From: Hymenobacter sp. 5317J-9
GTDB lineage: Bacteria; Bacteroidota; Bacteroidia; Cytophagales; Hymenobacteraceae
Reading direction: 5' to 3'
DNA length: 64,000 bases
Assembly (NCBI RefSeq): GCF_022921075.1
Contig: NZ_CP095050.1
Span: forward strand, 2,356,001-2,420,000
A program made the position numbers and the translations under genes. The notes under the pieces are model-generated. The model made no database searches. It was given only the letters and a program-made list of their open reading frames with translations, and was not told where the DNA came from. Below are positions 44,633 to 55,042 of the stretch, in pieces (position 1 is the first letter of the stretch; the number at the start of each line of letters is the position of its first letter).

Positions 44633-46270
44633 ATGAAAACGCGCGACCAGGAATACCGGGAAATGTTTATGGCCGAGGCCCTGGAGTATTATGACTCCAT
44701 GAGCCGGCACCTGAGTGAGCTGGAGCGCAACCCCGACGCGGGCCCGGCGCTCAATGAGCTCTTCCGGCTGATGCACAACCTCAAGGCGAATGCCCGGGCG
44801 ATGGGCTTCAACGACCTCGGCGAAGTGGCTCACCACCTAGAAACGCTTTTTGGCCTCATCCGGGACCACGAGCGGATGTTCAGCGGGCCGCTGATTCGGG
44901 TGGTATTTGCCGGGGTAGATGCTCTGGGCAATATGATTCGGGCGGTGGGCGCCAACCAGCCCCTGCCCGACGCCACGGCCCTGCTCGAAAACCTCGACCG
45001 GCTGGTGCGCGGCGAAGCCCCCATCCTAGAAGAGGAGGCCGCCGAAACGGAAGAGGAGTCCAACAAAAAGATGGAGCTGTCCGACCTGGTGTACATCCAG
45101 GTGAAAAAGCTCGATAACCTGCTCAACTTGGTGGGTGAGCTGGTGATTGACCGCGACCGGATAATGACCCTGGCGCAGGAGCTCGACAATCCGGCCCTGC
45201 TAGCCACGGCCCAGCACCTGTTCCGCATCTCCGACGACCTGCAGTACAGCGTAATGGATGCCCGCCTGGTAGGCGTGGGCGTGCTACTAAATAAATTTCC
45301 GCGGGTGGTGCGCGACGTAGCCTCGGCCGAAGACAAGGAAGTAGAGCTTACGCTGAGCGGTCAGGACGTACAGATTGACCGCAACATTCTGCAAATCATC
45401 ACCGATGCTCTGCTACACCTGGTGCGCAATGCCGTGAGCCACGGCCTCGAAACCCGAGAGCAGCGCGCCAAGGCCGGCAAGCCGCCCGTGGGCCAGCTCA
45501 CCCTTTCGGCCCTGACCGAGCGCGACGACGTGCTTATTCAAGTGCGCGACGACGGCCGCGGCATCGACACCGAATCGGTGCGCCGCAAGGCCGTGGAGCG
45601 CGGCCTGACCACGGCCAGTGCCGCGGCGGGCCTGAGCGAGCAGGCCGTATGGGCCTTCTTGTTTGAGCCCGGCTTTTCGATGGCGCAGCAGGTGACCGAC
45701 ATTTCGGGCCGTGGCGTGGGCCTCGACGTGGTGAAGCTGGCGCTTGACTCGCTGGGCGGCCAGCTTCGGGTGGAATCGCAGCTGGGCGTGGGTACCACAT
45801 TTACGCTGGTGCTGCCCACGTCTATCGCCGTGAAAGGCGCCTTGTTGGTGGAAGTGGAGGAGCGCCCCTACGCCGTGCCCTTGCTGCACACCGACACGGT
45901 GCTGTCGTTACATCCCGGCCAGATTTCGGTGGTAGGCGGTGTGATGGTCACCCATTTTCAGGAGCAGTCGGTGCCACTGGTGCCGCTGCGCCAGCTGCTG
46001 CACGACGAAGGCGACGGGCCGCTGCCCCTCGCCACGCGCGACGACATCGTAGGCCCCCAGCAGGTGCTGGTGGTCAATTACAATAACCGCCGGCTGGGCT
46101 TGGTGGTTGACCGGTTTATCCGGCAACAAAACATTGTCATTAAACCCCTGAGCAAGCCGTTGGATACCATCGACTTGTTTGGGGGAGTTACCCTGCTGGG
46201 CAGCGGGCAGGTATGCCTGGTGCTGGACGTGCCCGCCCTCACCCGGCTGTTTCTGAACAAACGCCCCTAA
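44633..46270 (+). CDS. cheA: Chemotaxis-type histidine kinase CheA
   Basis: A 545-residue CheA. The P1 phosphotransfer domain has His48 in LMHNLKANARAMGF, where the usual Gly after the Lys is Ala. An acidic linker (EEEAAETEEES) replaces the CheY-binding P2 domain. P3/P4 follow: NLLNLVGELVIDRD, N box HLVRNAVSHGLE, G1 VRDDGRGID, G2 DISGRGVGLDVVK. The P5 CheW-like domain is at about 415-545. The kinase core is intact. Start 44633 gives the normal P1 opening; a GTG 11 codons upstream is less likely. Without P2, transfer to CheY would be direct from P1. Confidence 0.93.
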   Translation: MKTRDQEYREMFMAEALEYYDSMSRHLSELERNPDAGPALNELFRLMHNLKANARAMGFNDLGEVAHHLETLFGLIRDHERMFSGPLIRVVFAGVDALGNMIRAVGANQPLPDATALLENLDRLVRGEAPILEEEAAETEEESNKKMELSDLVYIQVKKLDNLLNLVGELVIDRDRIMTLAQELDNPALLATAQHLFRISDDLQYSVMDARLVGVGVLLNKFPRVVRDVASAEDKEVELTLSGQDVQIDRNILQIITDALLHLVRNAVSHGLETREQRAKAGKPPVGQLTLSALTERDDVLIQVRDDGRGIDTESVRRKAVERGLTTASAAAGLSEQAVWAFLFEPGFSMAQQVTDISGRGVGLDVVKLALDSLGGQLRVESQLGVGTTFTLVLPTSIAVKGALLVEVEERPYAVPLLHTDTVLSLHPGQISVVGGVMVTHFQEQSVPLVPLRQLLHDEGDGPLPLATRDDIVGPQQVLVVNYNNRRLGLVVDRFIRQQNIVIKPLSKPLDTIDLFGGVTLLGSGQVCLVLDVPALTRLFLNKRP

Positions 46271-46326
46271 GTTTTCCTTTTTTCACCCTCAGTCCTCGCT
46301 GCTGCACTTTCCCTTTCTTCGACGCT

Positions 46327-46959
46327 ATGGATTTATCGATGACAGACTTAGAGCGAGATATAATCCGCGAGATTTTGAACATCGGCTTGGCGCGCGCCGC
46401 CGATTCGTTTGCCGTCATTGCCCAGGAGCGCGTGTTGTTGGAAGTGCCCAACATCGACCTGCTGATGAGCGAGGACATCATGCGCAAGGTGCGTGAGTAC
46501 CAGTCGCGGCACGTGGCCATTCAGTCCGACATTCGCGGCGACTTCAACGGTACCACGCTCATGTTCTTTTCGGGCCAGCACATTCAGCGCCTGTCGCGGG
46601 TGTGCCTGCGTATGAATGCGCCCGAAGCGCTGGAAGTCAATGAGCTGCAGGAGTCGCTGCTGCTTGAAATTAGCAACATCATCACGGGGGCCTTGGTCAC
46701 GCAGCTGGCTAATATTCTGAAGGCGAACATCTACGGCGCGCCCCCCACCGCCCCACGCGGCGACATTGCCGACATGATGCAGAACCTGCTGCCCCAGCAG
46801 CAGCTGCAGCCGCTCATTTTCTCGGTTATCACGCAGTTCTCCGACAAAGACAACATGGTGGAACTCCCACTCATGCTGTTCTTCGACCGCGTGACGTTTG
46901 CCAAAATCCTCGAAATCATTCGCAGCTACGATTTCCTGGGCAGCCAGATGTCGGCTTAA
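46327..46959 (+). CDS. cheC: CheC-type CheY-phosphate phosphatase
   Basis: A 210-residue protein with two copies of the CheC active-site pattern [DS]-x3-E-x2-N-x21/22-P: Asp11/Glu15/Asn18/Pro41 and Ser110/Glu114/Asn117 with a Pro 22 residues later. CheC with two intact sites dephosphorylates CheY-P. There is no CheD next to it, the usual CheC partner. It ends the poly-HAMP chemosensory operon and gives it a signal-termination step. The ATG at 46327 is chosen because upstream codons overlap the end of cheA. Confidence 0.9.
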   Translation: MDLSMTDLERDIIREILNIGLARAADSFAVIAQERVLLEVPNIDLLMSEDIMRKVREYQSRHVAIQSDIRGDFNGTTLMFFSGQHIQRLSRVCLRMNAPEALEVNELQESLLLEISNIITGALVTQLANILKANIYGAPPTAPRGDIADMMQNLLPQQQLQPLIFSVITQFSDKDNMVELPLMLFFDRVTFAKILEIIRSYDFLGSQMSA

Positions 46960-46984
46960 TACATTTTCTGCTCTGACTTTTTAC

Positions 46985-47079
46985 AACGTCATGCCGAGCG
47001 GAGCCGAAGCATCTCGCGTGCAAGAGTAATTAAATTACTCACGCGGTAGAGATGCTTCGGCTCCGCTCAGCATGACGTT
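46985..47079. repeat. Dispersed palindromic element, copy 3
   Basis: AACGTCATGCCGAGCGGAGC opens one arm, GCTCCGCTCAGCATGACGTT the other; the loop holds AGAGTAATTAAATTACTC. It lies just after cheC and may act as its terminator. Confidence 0.88.
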
Positions 47080-47117
47080 CTTTTTGCGTTTCATTTATCC
47101 TCTTCAATCCCTCGCAC

Positions 47118-48212
47118 ATGTCTAAAAACGACGCGGCCTTAGCCAAAAAAATTGCTTCTTTCGACCCCAATGCGCCCGGCGACGTGGCCGGCGGCTTGTT
47201 CGGCCTGCCCTTCACGCCGGAAGAAGCCCAGGTGGTGGTGGTGCCCGTGCCGTGGGAAGTCACGGTGAGCTACCGTGCCGGTACCGCCGAGGGCCCGGCC
47301 GCCGTCCACGAGGCCTCCTTGCAGGTTGACCTCTACGACCCTGACCTGCCCGAAGCCTGGAAGCTGGGCCTGGCCATGGAGGAAGCCGACGAGACCATTG
47401 CCGCCGCCAGCCGCGAGCTGCGCCCCAAGGCCGCCGATTACATCGAATGGGTAGAAGCCGGCGAGCCCGAGGAAGGCCTGAAAAAGCACAGCAGCGTGCC
47501 CGGCCACGTGACGGTGGAAGGCGAAAAGATGCTGAACTGGCTCAAGGATAAAACTGGTGCCCTGCTCGACGCCGGCAAAAGCGTGGTGGTGCTCGGCGGC
47601 GACCACAGCACGCCCTTGGGCTATATGCACGCGCTGGCCGAGCGCCACGAAGAATTCGCCATTCTGCAGTTCGACGCGCACTGCGACCTGCGCCCGTCCT
47701 ACGAAGGGTTTAAGTACTCGCACGCCAGCATCATGTACAACGCGCTGGAGCTGCCGCAGGTGAAGAAGCTGGTGCAGGTGGGCATCCGGGACTACTGCCA
47801 GCAGGAAGCCGAGCTCATCGAAACCTCGAACGGCCGCGTGGCGCTGTTTGGGCAGCGTTTTCTGAGCGACGAGAAGTTTGCTAAGAAATCCTGGAAGAAG
47901 GTGTGCGGCAAAATCATTGCGCAGCTGCCCAAAAAGGTCTACATCAGCTTCGATATTGACGGATTGGACCCCAAGCTGTGCCCCGGCACCGGCACGCCCG
48001 TGCCCGGCGGCCTGGAGTACGAGGAGGCCACCTATCTGCTGCGGGCCATTGTGCGCGCCGGCATTCAGATTATTGGTTGCGACCTCAACGAAGTGGCCCC
48101 CGGCGACACCGAGTGGAACGCCATTGTGGGGGCGCGCCTGCTCTACCAACTTTGCAACTGGATGGCCGTATCTCAGGGCAAACTGGCGGCCAAGGGTGTA
48201 GCCGCCGAATAA
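47118..48212 (+). CDS. Arginase-family ureohydrolase (agmatinase-like)
   Basis: A 364-residue manganese hydrolase of the arginase/agmatinase/formimidoylglutamase superfamily. Metal ligands are complete: GGDHST, FDAHCDLRP, SHAS and SFDIDGLDP. The long N-terminus (GGLFGLPFTPEEAQVVVVPVPWEV) and the acidic insert (WVEAGEPEEGLKKHSS) are typical of the Bacteroidota agmatinase-family group, whose substrate is often left open. Agmatinase would give putrescine and urea; formiminoglutamase would serve histidine breakdown. No polyamine or histidine-degradation genes flank it, so I leave the substrate undecided. Confidence 0.88.
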   Translation: MSKNDAALAKKIASFDPNAPGDVAGGLFGLPFTPEEAQVVVVPVPWEVTVSYRAGTAEGPAAVHEASLQVDLYDPDLPEAWKLGLAMEEADETIAAASRELRPKAADYIEWVEAGEPEEGLKKHSSVPGHVTVEGEKMLNWLKDKTGALLDAGKSVVVLGGDHSTPLGYMHALAERHEEFAILQFDAHCDLRPSYEGFKYSHASIMYNALELPQVKKLVQVGIRDYCQQEAELIETSNGRVALFGQRFLSDEKFAKKSWKKVCGKIIAQLPKKVYISFDIDGLDPKLCPGTGTPVPGGLEYEEATYLLRAIVRAGIQIIGCDLNEVAPGDTEWNAIVGARLLYQLCNWMAVSQGKLAAKGVAAE

Positions 48213-48239
48213 GCTTCTCTCACCTCAACCAACTTCTTT

Positions 48240-48578
48240 ATGCTTGGTTTTATTCTCAAAATTGTGCTCACGGCCGGCCTCGTGTATGGCCTGAGCATGG
48301 TGCTGCCGGGCGTGGCCCTGGGCGGTTTCGGCAGCGCCATCATTCTGGTGCTGGTGCTGGGCGTGCTCAACGCCGTGGTGAAGCCCATTCTCAAAATCCT
48401 GGGTTTCCCCATCACCATTCTCACGCTGGGCCTGTTTCTACTGGTCATCAACGTCATCATTGTGAAGCTGGCCGATTTCCTGATGACCAGCTTCGATGTG
48501 CACGGCTTGCTGAACGCGCTGCTGTTCAGCCTGGCGCTGTCGGTGGTCAACGCCATTGTGGACCTGGTGGTGGACTAA
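48240..48578 (+). CDS. Four-helix phage-holin-superfamily membrane protein
   Basis: A 112-residue membrane protein with three to four hydrophobic helices (FILKIVLTAGLVYGLSMVLP, SAIILVLVLGVLNAVVKPIL, ITILTLGLFLLVINVIIVKL, LNALLFSLALSVVNAIVDL). The NAVVKPIL...PITILTLGLF pattern is diagnostic of the mycobacterial four-transmembrane phage holin superfamily, which is widespread in bacterial chromosomes and usually not part of a prophage. No lysis or phage genes are near. It is 27 bases downstream of the ureohydrolase and probably co-transcribed. Function unknown. Confidence 0.85.
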   Translation: MLGFILKIVLTAGLVYGLSMVLPGVALGGFGSAIILVLVLGVLNAVVKPILKILGFPITILTLGLFLLVINVIIVKLADFLMTSFDVHGLLNALLFSLALSVVNAIVDLVVD

Positions 48579-48593
48579 CGCCGGCCAATCGAA

Positions 48594-48637
48594 ACGCAAA
48601 AGCCCCGGTAGCCGCAGCTGCCGGGGCTTTTGTGCGT
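48594..48637. terminator. Bidirectional terminator after the holin-like gene
   Basis: ACGCAAAAGCCCCGG ... CCGGGGCTTTTGTGCGT forms a long stem with A/T runs; it serves the plus-strand operon and the convergent DUF4349 gene. Confidence 0.88.
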
Positions 48638-48650
48638 TGATGCCAAGCGC

Positions 48651-49457
48651 TTACGCCGGGGCCTGCTGCCGCTGGCGCCACCACCGCAAGCCCGCGGCTA
48701 CGCTGCCACCCAGCAGCAGCAGCGGCCAGAGGTTGGTGAGCAGGACCAGTCCGCTCAGCACCCACGACCAGCCCCGGTTAAACGCCTCCGCAAAGCGAGG
48801 CGCAAAAGCCGGCAGGGGCGCCGCCGGCTCCGGCGCGGGCAGGTACTGGAAGTAGTGCAGCGCCAGCGTGGCCCATTTCCGCTGCGCGCCAAAACGTTGC
48901 AGACGTGCTTCCGCCTCGGCAATTCCGGCTTGCAGCTCCCGGCCCTGAGCGGCAAGTTGCTGCGCCTGGGCCGGGGAAGTGGCTTTGGCCAGTAGCTGTT
49001 GCTGCTTCGTCTGCGCCGCCTGCTGGTCGTTGAGGGCATTGCTGGCTTCCAGCACGTCGCCGGTGATGTCGGAAGAGGTGACGTCCTTGCTCTCGACGCG
49101 GCCCAGCTTACTCAGCGCCGCCACCAGCCGCACAAAGTTGGCGGGCGGCACGTTGAGGGTCAGGTCCTGCTGTCGTTGGCCGTCGGTGCTGGTTTCGTGC
49201 GCCGACGCCTGAAAAGCGCCATACACCGCAAGCAGGCTGTCGATGCTGACGCTGGCTTTGTCAAAAGACGCCACGCCGAGGTTCAATTTGCCTTCGTACA
49301 CCACAATGCGGTTGGTGGCAGCTGCGCCCAAGGTCCCGTTCCCGGACGCGACCTTCGCCGTGGGTTGGGCAACAGAAGTCGCCGTTTGTTCCTCTGAGGC
49401 CTGGCTGCACCCCGCCAGTCCGAGTCCAAATAGGACCGGAAAAATCAGGTTTTTCAT
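48651..49457 (-). CDS. DUF4349-family lipoprotein
   Basis: A 268-residue lipoprotein: the leader MKNLIFPVLFGLGLAGC places the lipidated cysteine at residue 17. The DUF4349 core follows (EGKLNLGVASFDKASVSIDSLL, DLTLNVPPANFVRLVAALSKLG, VESKDVTSSDITGDVLE), then a coiled coil (LNDQQAAQTKQQQLLAK ... QGRELQAGIAEAEARL) and a C-terminal membrane helix (WVLSGLVLLTNLWPLLLLGG). The anchor at both ends suggests a periplasmic coiled-coil protein attached at the inner or outer membrane. Function unknown. Confidence 0.88.
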   Translation of the reverse strand: MKNLIFPVLFGLGLAGCSQASEEQTATSVAQPTAKVASGNGTLGAAATNRIVVYEGKLNLGVASFDKASVSIDSLLAVYGAFQASAHETSTDGQRQQDLTLNVPPANFVRLVAALSKLGRVESKDVTSSDITGDVLEASNALNDQQAAQTKQQQLLAKATSPAQAQQLAAQGRELQAGIAEAEARLQRFGAQRKWATLALHYFQYLPAPEPAAPLPAFAPRFAEAFNRGWSWVLSGLVLLTNLWPLLLLGGSVAAGLRWWRQRQQAPA

Positions 49458-49550
49458 CGGAAGATTATTGGGAAAGCTGAAAGTGAAAACAAACTGCGGC
49501 GCAGCTGACCCTTTATCCGGCGAGGTCGTTTCGGTAGCCCATTACCAAGC

Positions 49551-49583
49551 AAAAAGCCCGACTTTTACGGCCGGGCTTTTTTG
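49551..49583 (-). terminator. Terminator of murA
   Basis: AAAAAGCCCG (49551-49560) and CGGGCTTTTT (49572-49581) form a 10-bp stem around an 11-base loop, beyond the murA stop; T-rich on both strands. Confidence 0.82.
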
Positions 49584-49618
49584 TTTATAACAGCGCATAA
49601 CGCTGGTTATTAGATTGT

Positions 49619-50923
49619 TTATACGCGGCTGATTTCGGCGCCCAATGCATTCAGGCGCTGGTCGATGAACTGGTAGCCGCGGTCAATCTGCTCCACGTTG
49701 AGGATGGTGCTCTTGCCTTCGGCCGACAGCGCGGCGATGAGCAGGGCCACGCCAGCCCGAATGTCGGGCGAGGTCATGGTGATGCCGTGTAGCTGCTTCT
49801 GCTGGTCAAGCCCGATAACGGTGGCGCGGTGCGGGTCGCAGAGAATAATCTGGGCGCCCATGTCGATGAGCTTGTCGACGAAGAACAGACGGCTCTCAAA
49901 CATCTTCTGATGAATGAGCACCGTGCCCTTGGCCTGGCAGGCCACCACCAGCACAATACTCAGCAAATCAGGAGTAAAGCCCGGCCAGGTGTGGTCCGAA
50001 ACCGTGAGGATGGACCCGTCCAGGTAAGTGGCGATTTCATAGTGCTCCTGCGCCGGAATGTGGATGTCGTCGCCGCGGAATTCAAGCTGGATGCCGAGCT
50101 TGCGGAAGGTATCGGGGATGAGGCCCAACTCCGGAATCTGGCAGTCTTTGATGGTGATTTCGGAGCCCGTCATGGCCGCTAAGCCGATGAAGGAGCCGAT
50201 TTCAATCATGTCGGGGAGCATGCGGTGCTCGGTGCCGCCGAGGCGGTCCACGCCCTCAATGGTGAGCAGGTTGGAGCCGATTCCCTGGATGTTGGCGCCC
50301 ATGCGCACCAGCATGCGGCACAACTGCTGCAGGTAGGGCTCGCAGGCGGCGTTGTAGATGGTGGTGACGCCCTCGGCTAGCACGGCTGCCATCAGAATAT
50401 TGGCGGTGCCGGTCACGGACGCTTCGTCGAGTAGCATGTGGGTGCCCGTCAGCTTGCCGTCGACTTTGATGCGGTAGAAATCCTTGCCTTCGAGCGTGAG
50501 CTTACCGCCCAGCTTTTCGAGTCCCAGAAAGTGCGTGTCCATGGGACGGCGGCCGATTTTGTCTCCGCCCGGCTTGGGCAGTTGGCAGCGGCCGTAGCGG
50601 CCCAGCATTGGCCCCAGAATCATTACCGAGCCGCGCAGGGCGCCGGCCTGGGCGATAAACTCCGGCGTGTCCAGATAGTCCAGATTCACATTTTCGGCCT
50701 GAAACACGTAGGTGTCGGTGGCCAGCTTGCCTACTTTCACGCCCATGTCGCGCAGCAGCTCAATGAGCTTGTTGACGTCACGGATATCGGGAATATTGCT
50801 GATGGTAACGGGCTCGGGGGTGAGCAATACCGCGCAGAGAATCTGGAGGGCTTCGTTTTTGGCGCCCTGGGGCGTGATTTCGCCGCGCAGCTTTTTGCCG
50901 CCGCGTACTTCAAATGCAGCCAT
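49619..50923 (-). CDS. murA: UDP-N-acetylglucosamine 1-carboxyvinyltransferase
   Basis: First committed step of peptidoglycan synthesis: transfers enolpyruvate from PEP to UDP-GlcNAc. The 434-residue protein has the substrate-binding QGAKNEAL (Lys22, Asn23) and the active-site loop PKPGGDKIGRRPMDTHF. The residue that is Cys115 in E. coli MurA, the target of fosfomycin, is Asp121 here; this substitution is known to give natural resistance in mycobacteria and chlamydiae. Other catalytic features, including the late Arg/Asp of the C-terminal domain (RAGVALLIAALSAEG), are kept. The upstream DUF4290 gene commonly sits next to murA in this phylum. Confidence 0.95.
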   Translation of the reverse strand: MAAFEVRGGKKLRGEITPQGAKNEALQILCAVLLTPEPVTISNIPDIRDVNKLIELLRDMGVKVGKLATDTYVFQAENVNLDYLDTPEFIAQAGALRGSVMILGPMLGRYGRCQLPKPGGDKIGRRPMDTHFLGLEKLGGKLTLEGKDFYRIKVDGKLTGTHMLLDEASVTGTANILMAAVLAEGVTTIYNAACEPYLQQLCRMLVRMGANIQGIGSNLLTIEGVDRLGGTEHRMLPDMIEIGSFIGLAAMTGSEITIKDCQIPELGLIPDTFRKLGIQLEFRGDDIHIPAQEHYEIATYLDGSILTVSDHTWPGFTPDLLSIVLVVACQAKGTVLIHQKMFESRLFFVDKLIDMGAQIILCDPHRATVIGLDQQKQLHGITMTSPDIRAGVALLIAALSAEGKSTILNVEQIDRGYQFIDQRLNALGAEISRV

Positions 50924-50941
50924 GTAGTTAGAAAGTAAAAT

Positions 50942-51030
50942 CTGTCATCCTGAGCGCAGCGAAGGACCTTATCACCAATGAACAAGTTGTTCTCGCGTGA
51001 TAAGGTCCTTCGCTGCGCTCAGGATGACAG
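50942..51030. repeat. Dispersed palindromic element, variant subfamily
   Basis: Arms CTGTCATCCTGAGCGCAGCG... and ...CGCTGCGCTCAGGATGACAG are perfect for 33 bases around a 23-base loop. It shares TCATnCTGAGCGCAG with the main family but has a different inner arm (AAGGACCTTATCA). It lies between DUF4290 and murA. Confidence 0.88.
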
Positions 51031-51046
51031 TGGGTAAAAAATAAAG

Positions 51047-51769
51047 TTACTGAGGCGGCTGCTGGGGCTCCTGGCTGCGGCCTTTTTTGCGCTTTTTGCC
51101 ATTCTTGCCCCCGAAGCTGTTGCCGCGGTTGTCGCGGCCCTCGCGCCGGTCGCGGCCTTCGCGCTGCTGCGAAGGCTGCGGCACGATGAAAGCCGGCGTG
51201 CGGCCCACGGGCATTTCAAACAGGTTTTCGGCATCCACCACGGCCGGGTCGAGTCGGAGCTGCCCGCCCGAAAGCTCGCCCAGATGCCGCAGAATGGTCA
51301 CGTCCTTGGCGTTTTCCTTGTTGTGCTGGCGGTACAGAAACTTCATGGTGCGGCCAATCTGCACGGTGGCCTGCTCGCGCTCGGCGGCGTCTTCAATGGT
51401 CAGCGCCTTCGCAATCAGGGCTTCAATGCCGGAGCCGTAGGCGCGCAGCTTGGGCGAGGTGCGCGGGTAGGGCACGCGGGCGGGCTTTTCGGTGCGCACC
51501 GTGAGGCTGCGCAGGGGCACGGGCGCCTCCAGGATCACTTCCTCGCCCGCCATGGCGTGCAGGTGGTTCCAAAGGCGGGTTTGCACTTCGGGCAGCTCGC
51601 GCAAGGCGGGCTGCAGGCGCAGCATGAGCTGCACAATCTGCCCGGCGCGCTTGGTGCGCTCGGCCACGTCCTCAATCTGGGCCAAGCCCTGAATGAGCTG
51701 GTAGGTGCTGTGCCCGTATTCGCGCACCAGCAGCTGCAGGTGGAAGGGCAGGGAATTAGTATCGGTCAT
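51047..51769 (-). CDS. DUF4290-family protein
   Basis: A 240-residue protein whose first 170 residues match DUF4290, found in Bacteroidota and usually just upstream of murA: LLVREYGHSTYQLIQGLAQ, DVAERTKRAGQIVQLMLRL, RTMKFLYRQHNKENAKD. The last 50 residues are a basic, Arg/Gly/Lys-rich disordered tail (EGRDRREGRDNRGNS), reminiscent of RNA-binding tails. A -7 box at 51810-51817 probably drives both this gene and murA; a palindromic element lies between them and would be in the message. Function unknown. Confidence 0.85.
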   Translation of the reverse strand: MTDTNSLPFHLQLLVREYGHSTYQLIQGLAQIEDVAERTKRAGQIVQLMLRLQPALRELPEVQTRLWNHLHAMAGEEVILEAPVPLRSLTVRTEKPARVPYPRTSPKLRAYGSGIEALIAKALTIEDAAEREQATVQIGRTMKFLYRQHNKENAKDVTILRHLGELSGGQLRLDPAVVDAENLFEMPVGRTPAFIVPQPSQQREGRDRREGRDNRGNSFGGKNGKKRKKGRSQEPQQPPQ

Positions 51770-51809
51770 AAGAAACAGTAGGGGAGGCCGCCCGGGGCAG
51801 GCTTCAGGC

Positions 51810-51817
51810 CAAAGATA
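51810..51817 (-). promoter_or_regulatory. Putative -7 box of the DUF4290-murA unit (TATCTTTG)
   Basis: Perfect TAnnTTTG on the minus strand, 40 bases before the DUF4290 ATG. Confidence 0.5.
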
Positions 51818-51850
51818 AGGCGCAGGAACGGTGGGACGATGCAGAAAAGC

Positions 51851-51947
51851 ACGTCATGCTGAGCCGGTCGAAGCGTCTCTACCGCGCAACTAATGTTAAA
51901 AGTTGCAACGAAGCGGTAGAGACGCTTCGACCGGCTCAGCATGACGT
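51851..51947. repeat. Dispersed palindromic element, copy 4
   Basis: Arms ACGTCATGCTGAGCCGGTCG... and ...CGACCGGCTCAGCATGACGT pair perfectly over 35 bases with a 27-base loop. It follows the pcrA gene and may be its terminator. Confidence 0.9.
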
Positions 51948-51978
51948 TCACCGATGCTCGTCGGCCAACAATCACGCG

Positions 51979-54222
<2,244 letters not shown>

Positions 54223-54253
54223 CAGCGAATTAAGCCGCCTAGGGGGCGGTTTA

Positions 54254-54261
54254 CAAAGATA
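54254..54261 (-). promoter_or_regulatory. Putative -7 box of pcrA (TATCTTTG)
   Basis: Perfect TAnnTTTG on the minus strand, 31 bases before the pcrA ATG. Divergent from the box at 54312. Confidence 0.55.
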
Positions 54262-54311
54262 CGGCCCGCTAGGGAGGGGGCCCAATGAATTTCAGGCCCC
54301 GCAGCCGGGGC

Positions 54312-54319
54312 TATCTTTG
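54312..54319 (+). promoter_or_regulatory. Putative -7 box of the DUF3109 gene (TATCTTTG)
   Basis: Perfect TAnnTTTG only five bases before the ATG at 54325, implying a nearly leaderless message. Confidence 0.5.
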
Positions 54320-54324
54320 TACTA

Positions 54325-54903
54325 ATGATTATTATTCAAGAAACGGTCATCTCCGACGACATCGCCGACAACTTTTTTGTCTGCAACCTCGAAGCCTGCA
54401 AAGGCGCCTGCTGCGTGGAAGGCGACCTCGGCGCGCCGCTCGAAGAAGCCGAGCTGCGCATTCTGGAGCAGGAATACGCCAACATTGAGCCGTTTCTCAA
54501 CGAAGCCGGCAAGGCCGCCATCAAAGCCCAGGGCCTCTACATCAAGGATTGGGAAGGAGACTTCAGCACAACAACCATTGACGACAAGGAGTGCGCTTAC
54601 GCCCTCTACGACGAGCGCGGCATTCTGAAATGCGGCATTGAGCAGGCCTACTTGGCGGGCGCCACCACGTTTAAAAAGCCCATCAGCTGTCACCTGTACC
54701 CCATCCGCATCACCAAGTACGACGGGTTCGATGCCCTGAACTACGACCGGTGGGGCATCTGTAACCCGGCGTGCTCGTTTGGCGGCTCGCTGGGCGTGAA
54801 GGTGTACCAGTTCCTGAAGGAGCCGCTGATTCGCAAATACGGCGAAGGCTGGTACGGGGAGTTGGTGCGGGAGATAGAGAACCCGGTGCCGGAGAAGAAA
54901 TAA
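54325..54903 (+). CDS. DUF3109-family cysteine-rich protein
   Basis: A 192-residue cytoplasmic protein of the DUF3109 family. It carries an ordered set of cysteines that look like an Fe-S or zinc site: [11 protein letters not shown] near residues 20-31, single cysteines in KECAY and LKCGIE, CHLYP and the final CNPACS. The YkgJ-type proteins have a similar CxxxCxxCC pattern. No enzymatic role is established. It is divergent from pcrA and convergent with the cyclophilin gene. Confidence 0.85.
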   Translation: MIIIQETVISDDIADNFFVCNLEACKGACCVEGDLGAPLEEAELRILEQEYANIEPFLNEAGKAAIKAQGLYIKDWEGDFSTTTIDDKECAYALYDERGILKCGIEQAYLAGATTFKKPISCHLYPIRITKYDGFDALNYDRWGICNPACSFGGSLGVKVYQFLKEPLIRKYGEGWYGELVREIENPVPEKK

Positions 54904-54921
54904 GGCGGAGGCTGTAAATAA

Positions 54922-55016
54922 GAACGTCATACTGAGCGCAGCCGAAGCATCTCTACCGCGAGAGTAACTGAATTACTTCCCTGGAAGAGATGCTTCGACA
55001 AGCTCAGCATGACGCT
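54922..55016. repeat. Dispersed palindromic element, copy 5 (degenerate)
   Basis: GAACGTCATACTGAGCGCAG opens the left arm and CAAGCTCAGCATGACGCTC the right; several arm mismatches, but the loop core GAGTAACTGAATTACTT is kept. It lies between two convergent genes and may terminate both. Confidence 0.85.
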
Positions 55017-55042
55017 CTGTTGTTTTCGGGAGTGAAGTAAGC

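Noticed and set aside
48240..48578. Prophage remnant because of the holin-like family name
   Set aside because: No phage genes lie nearby; the family is common in bacterial chromosomes.
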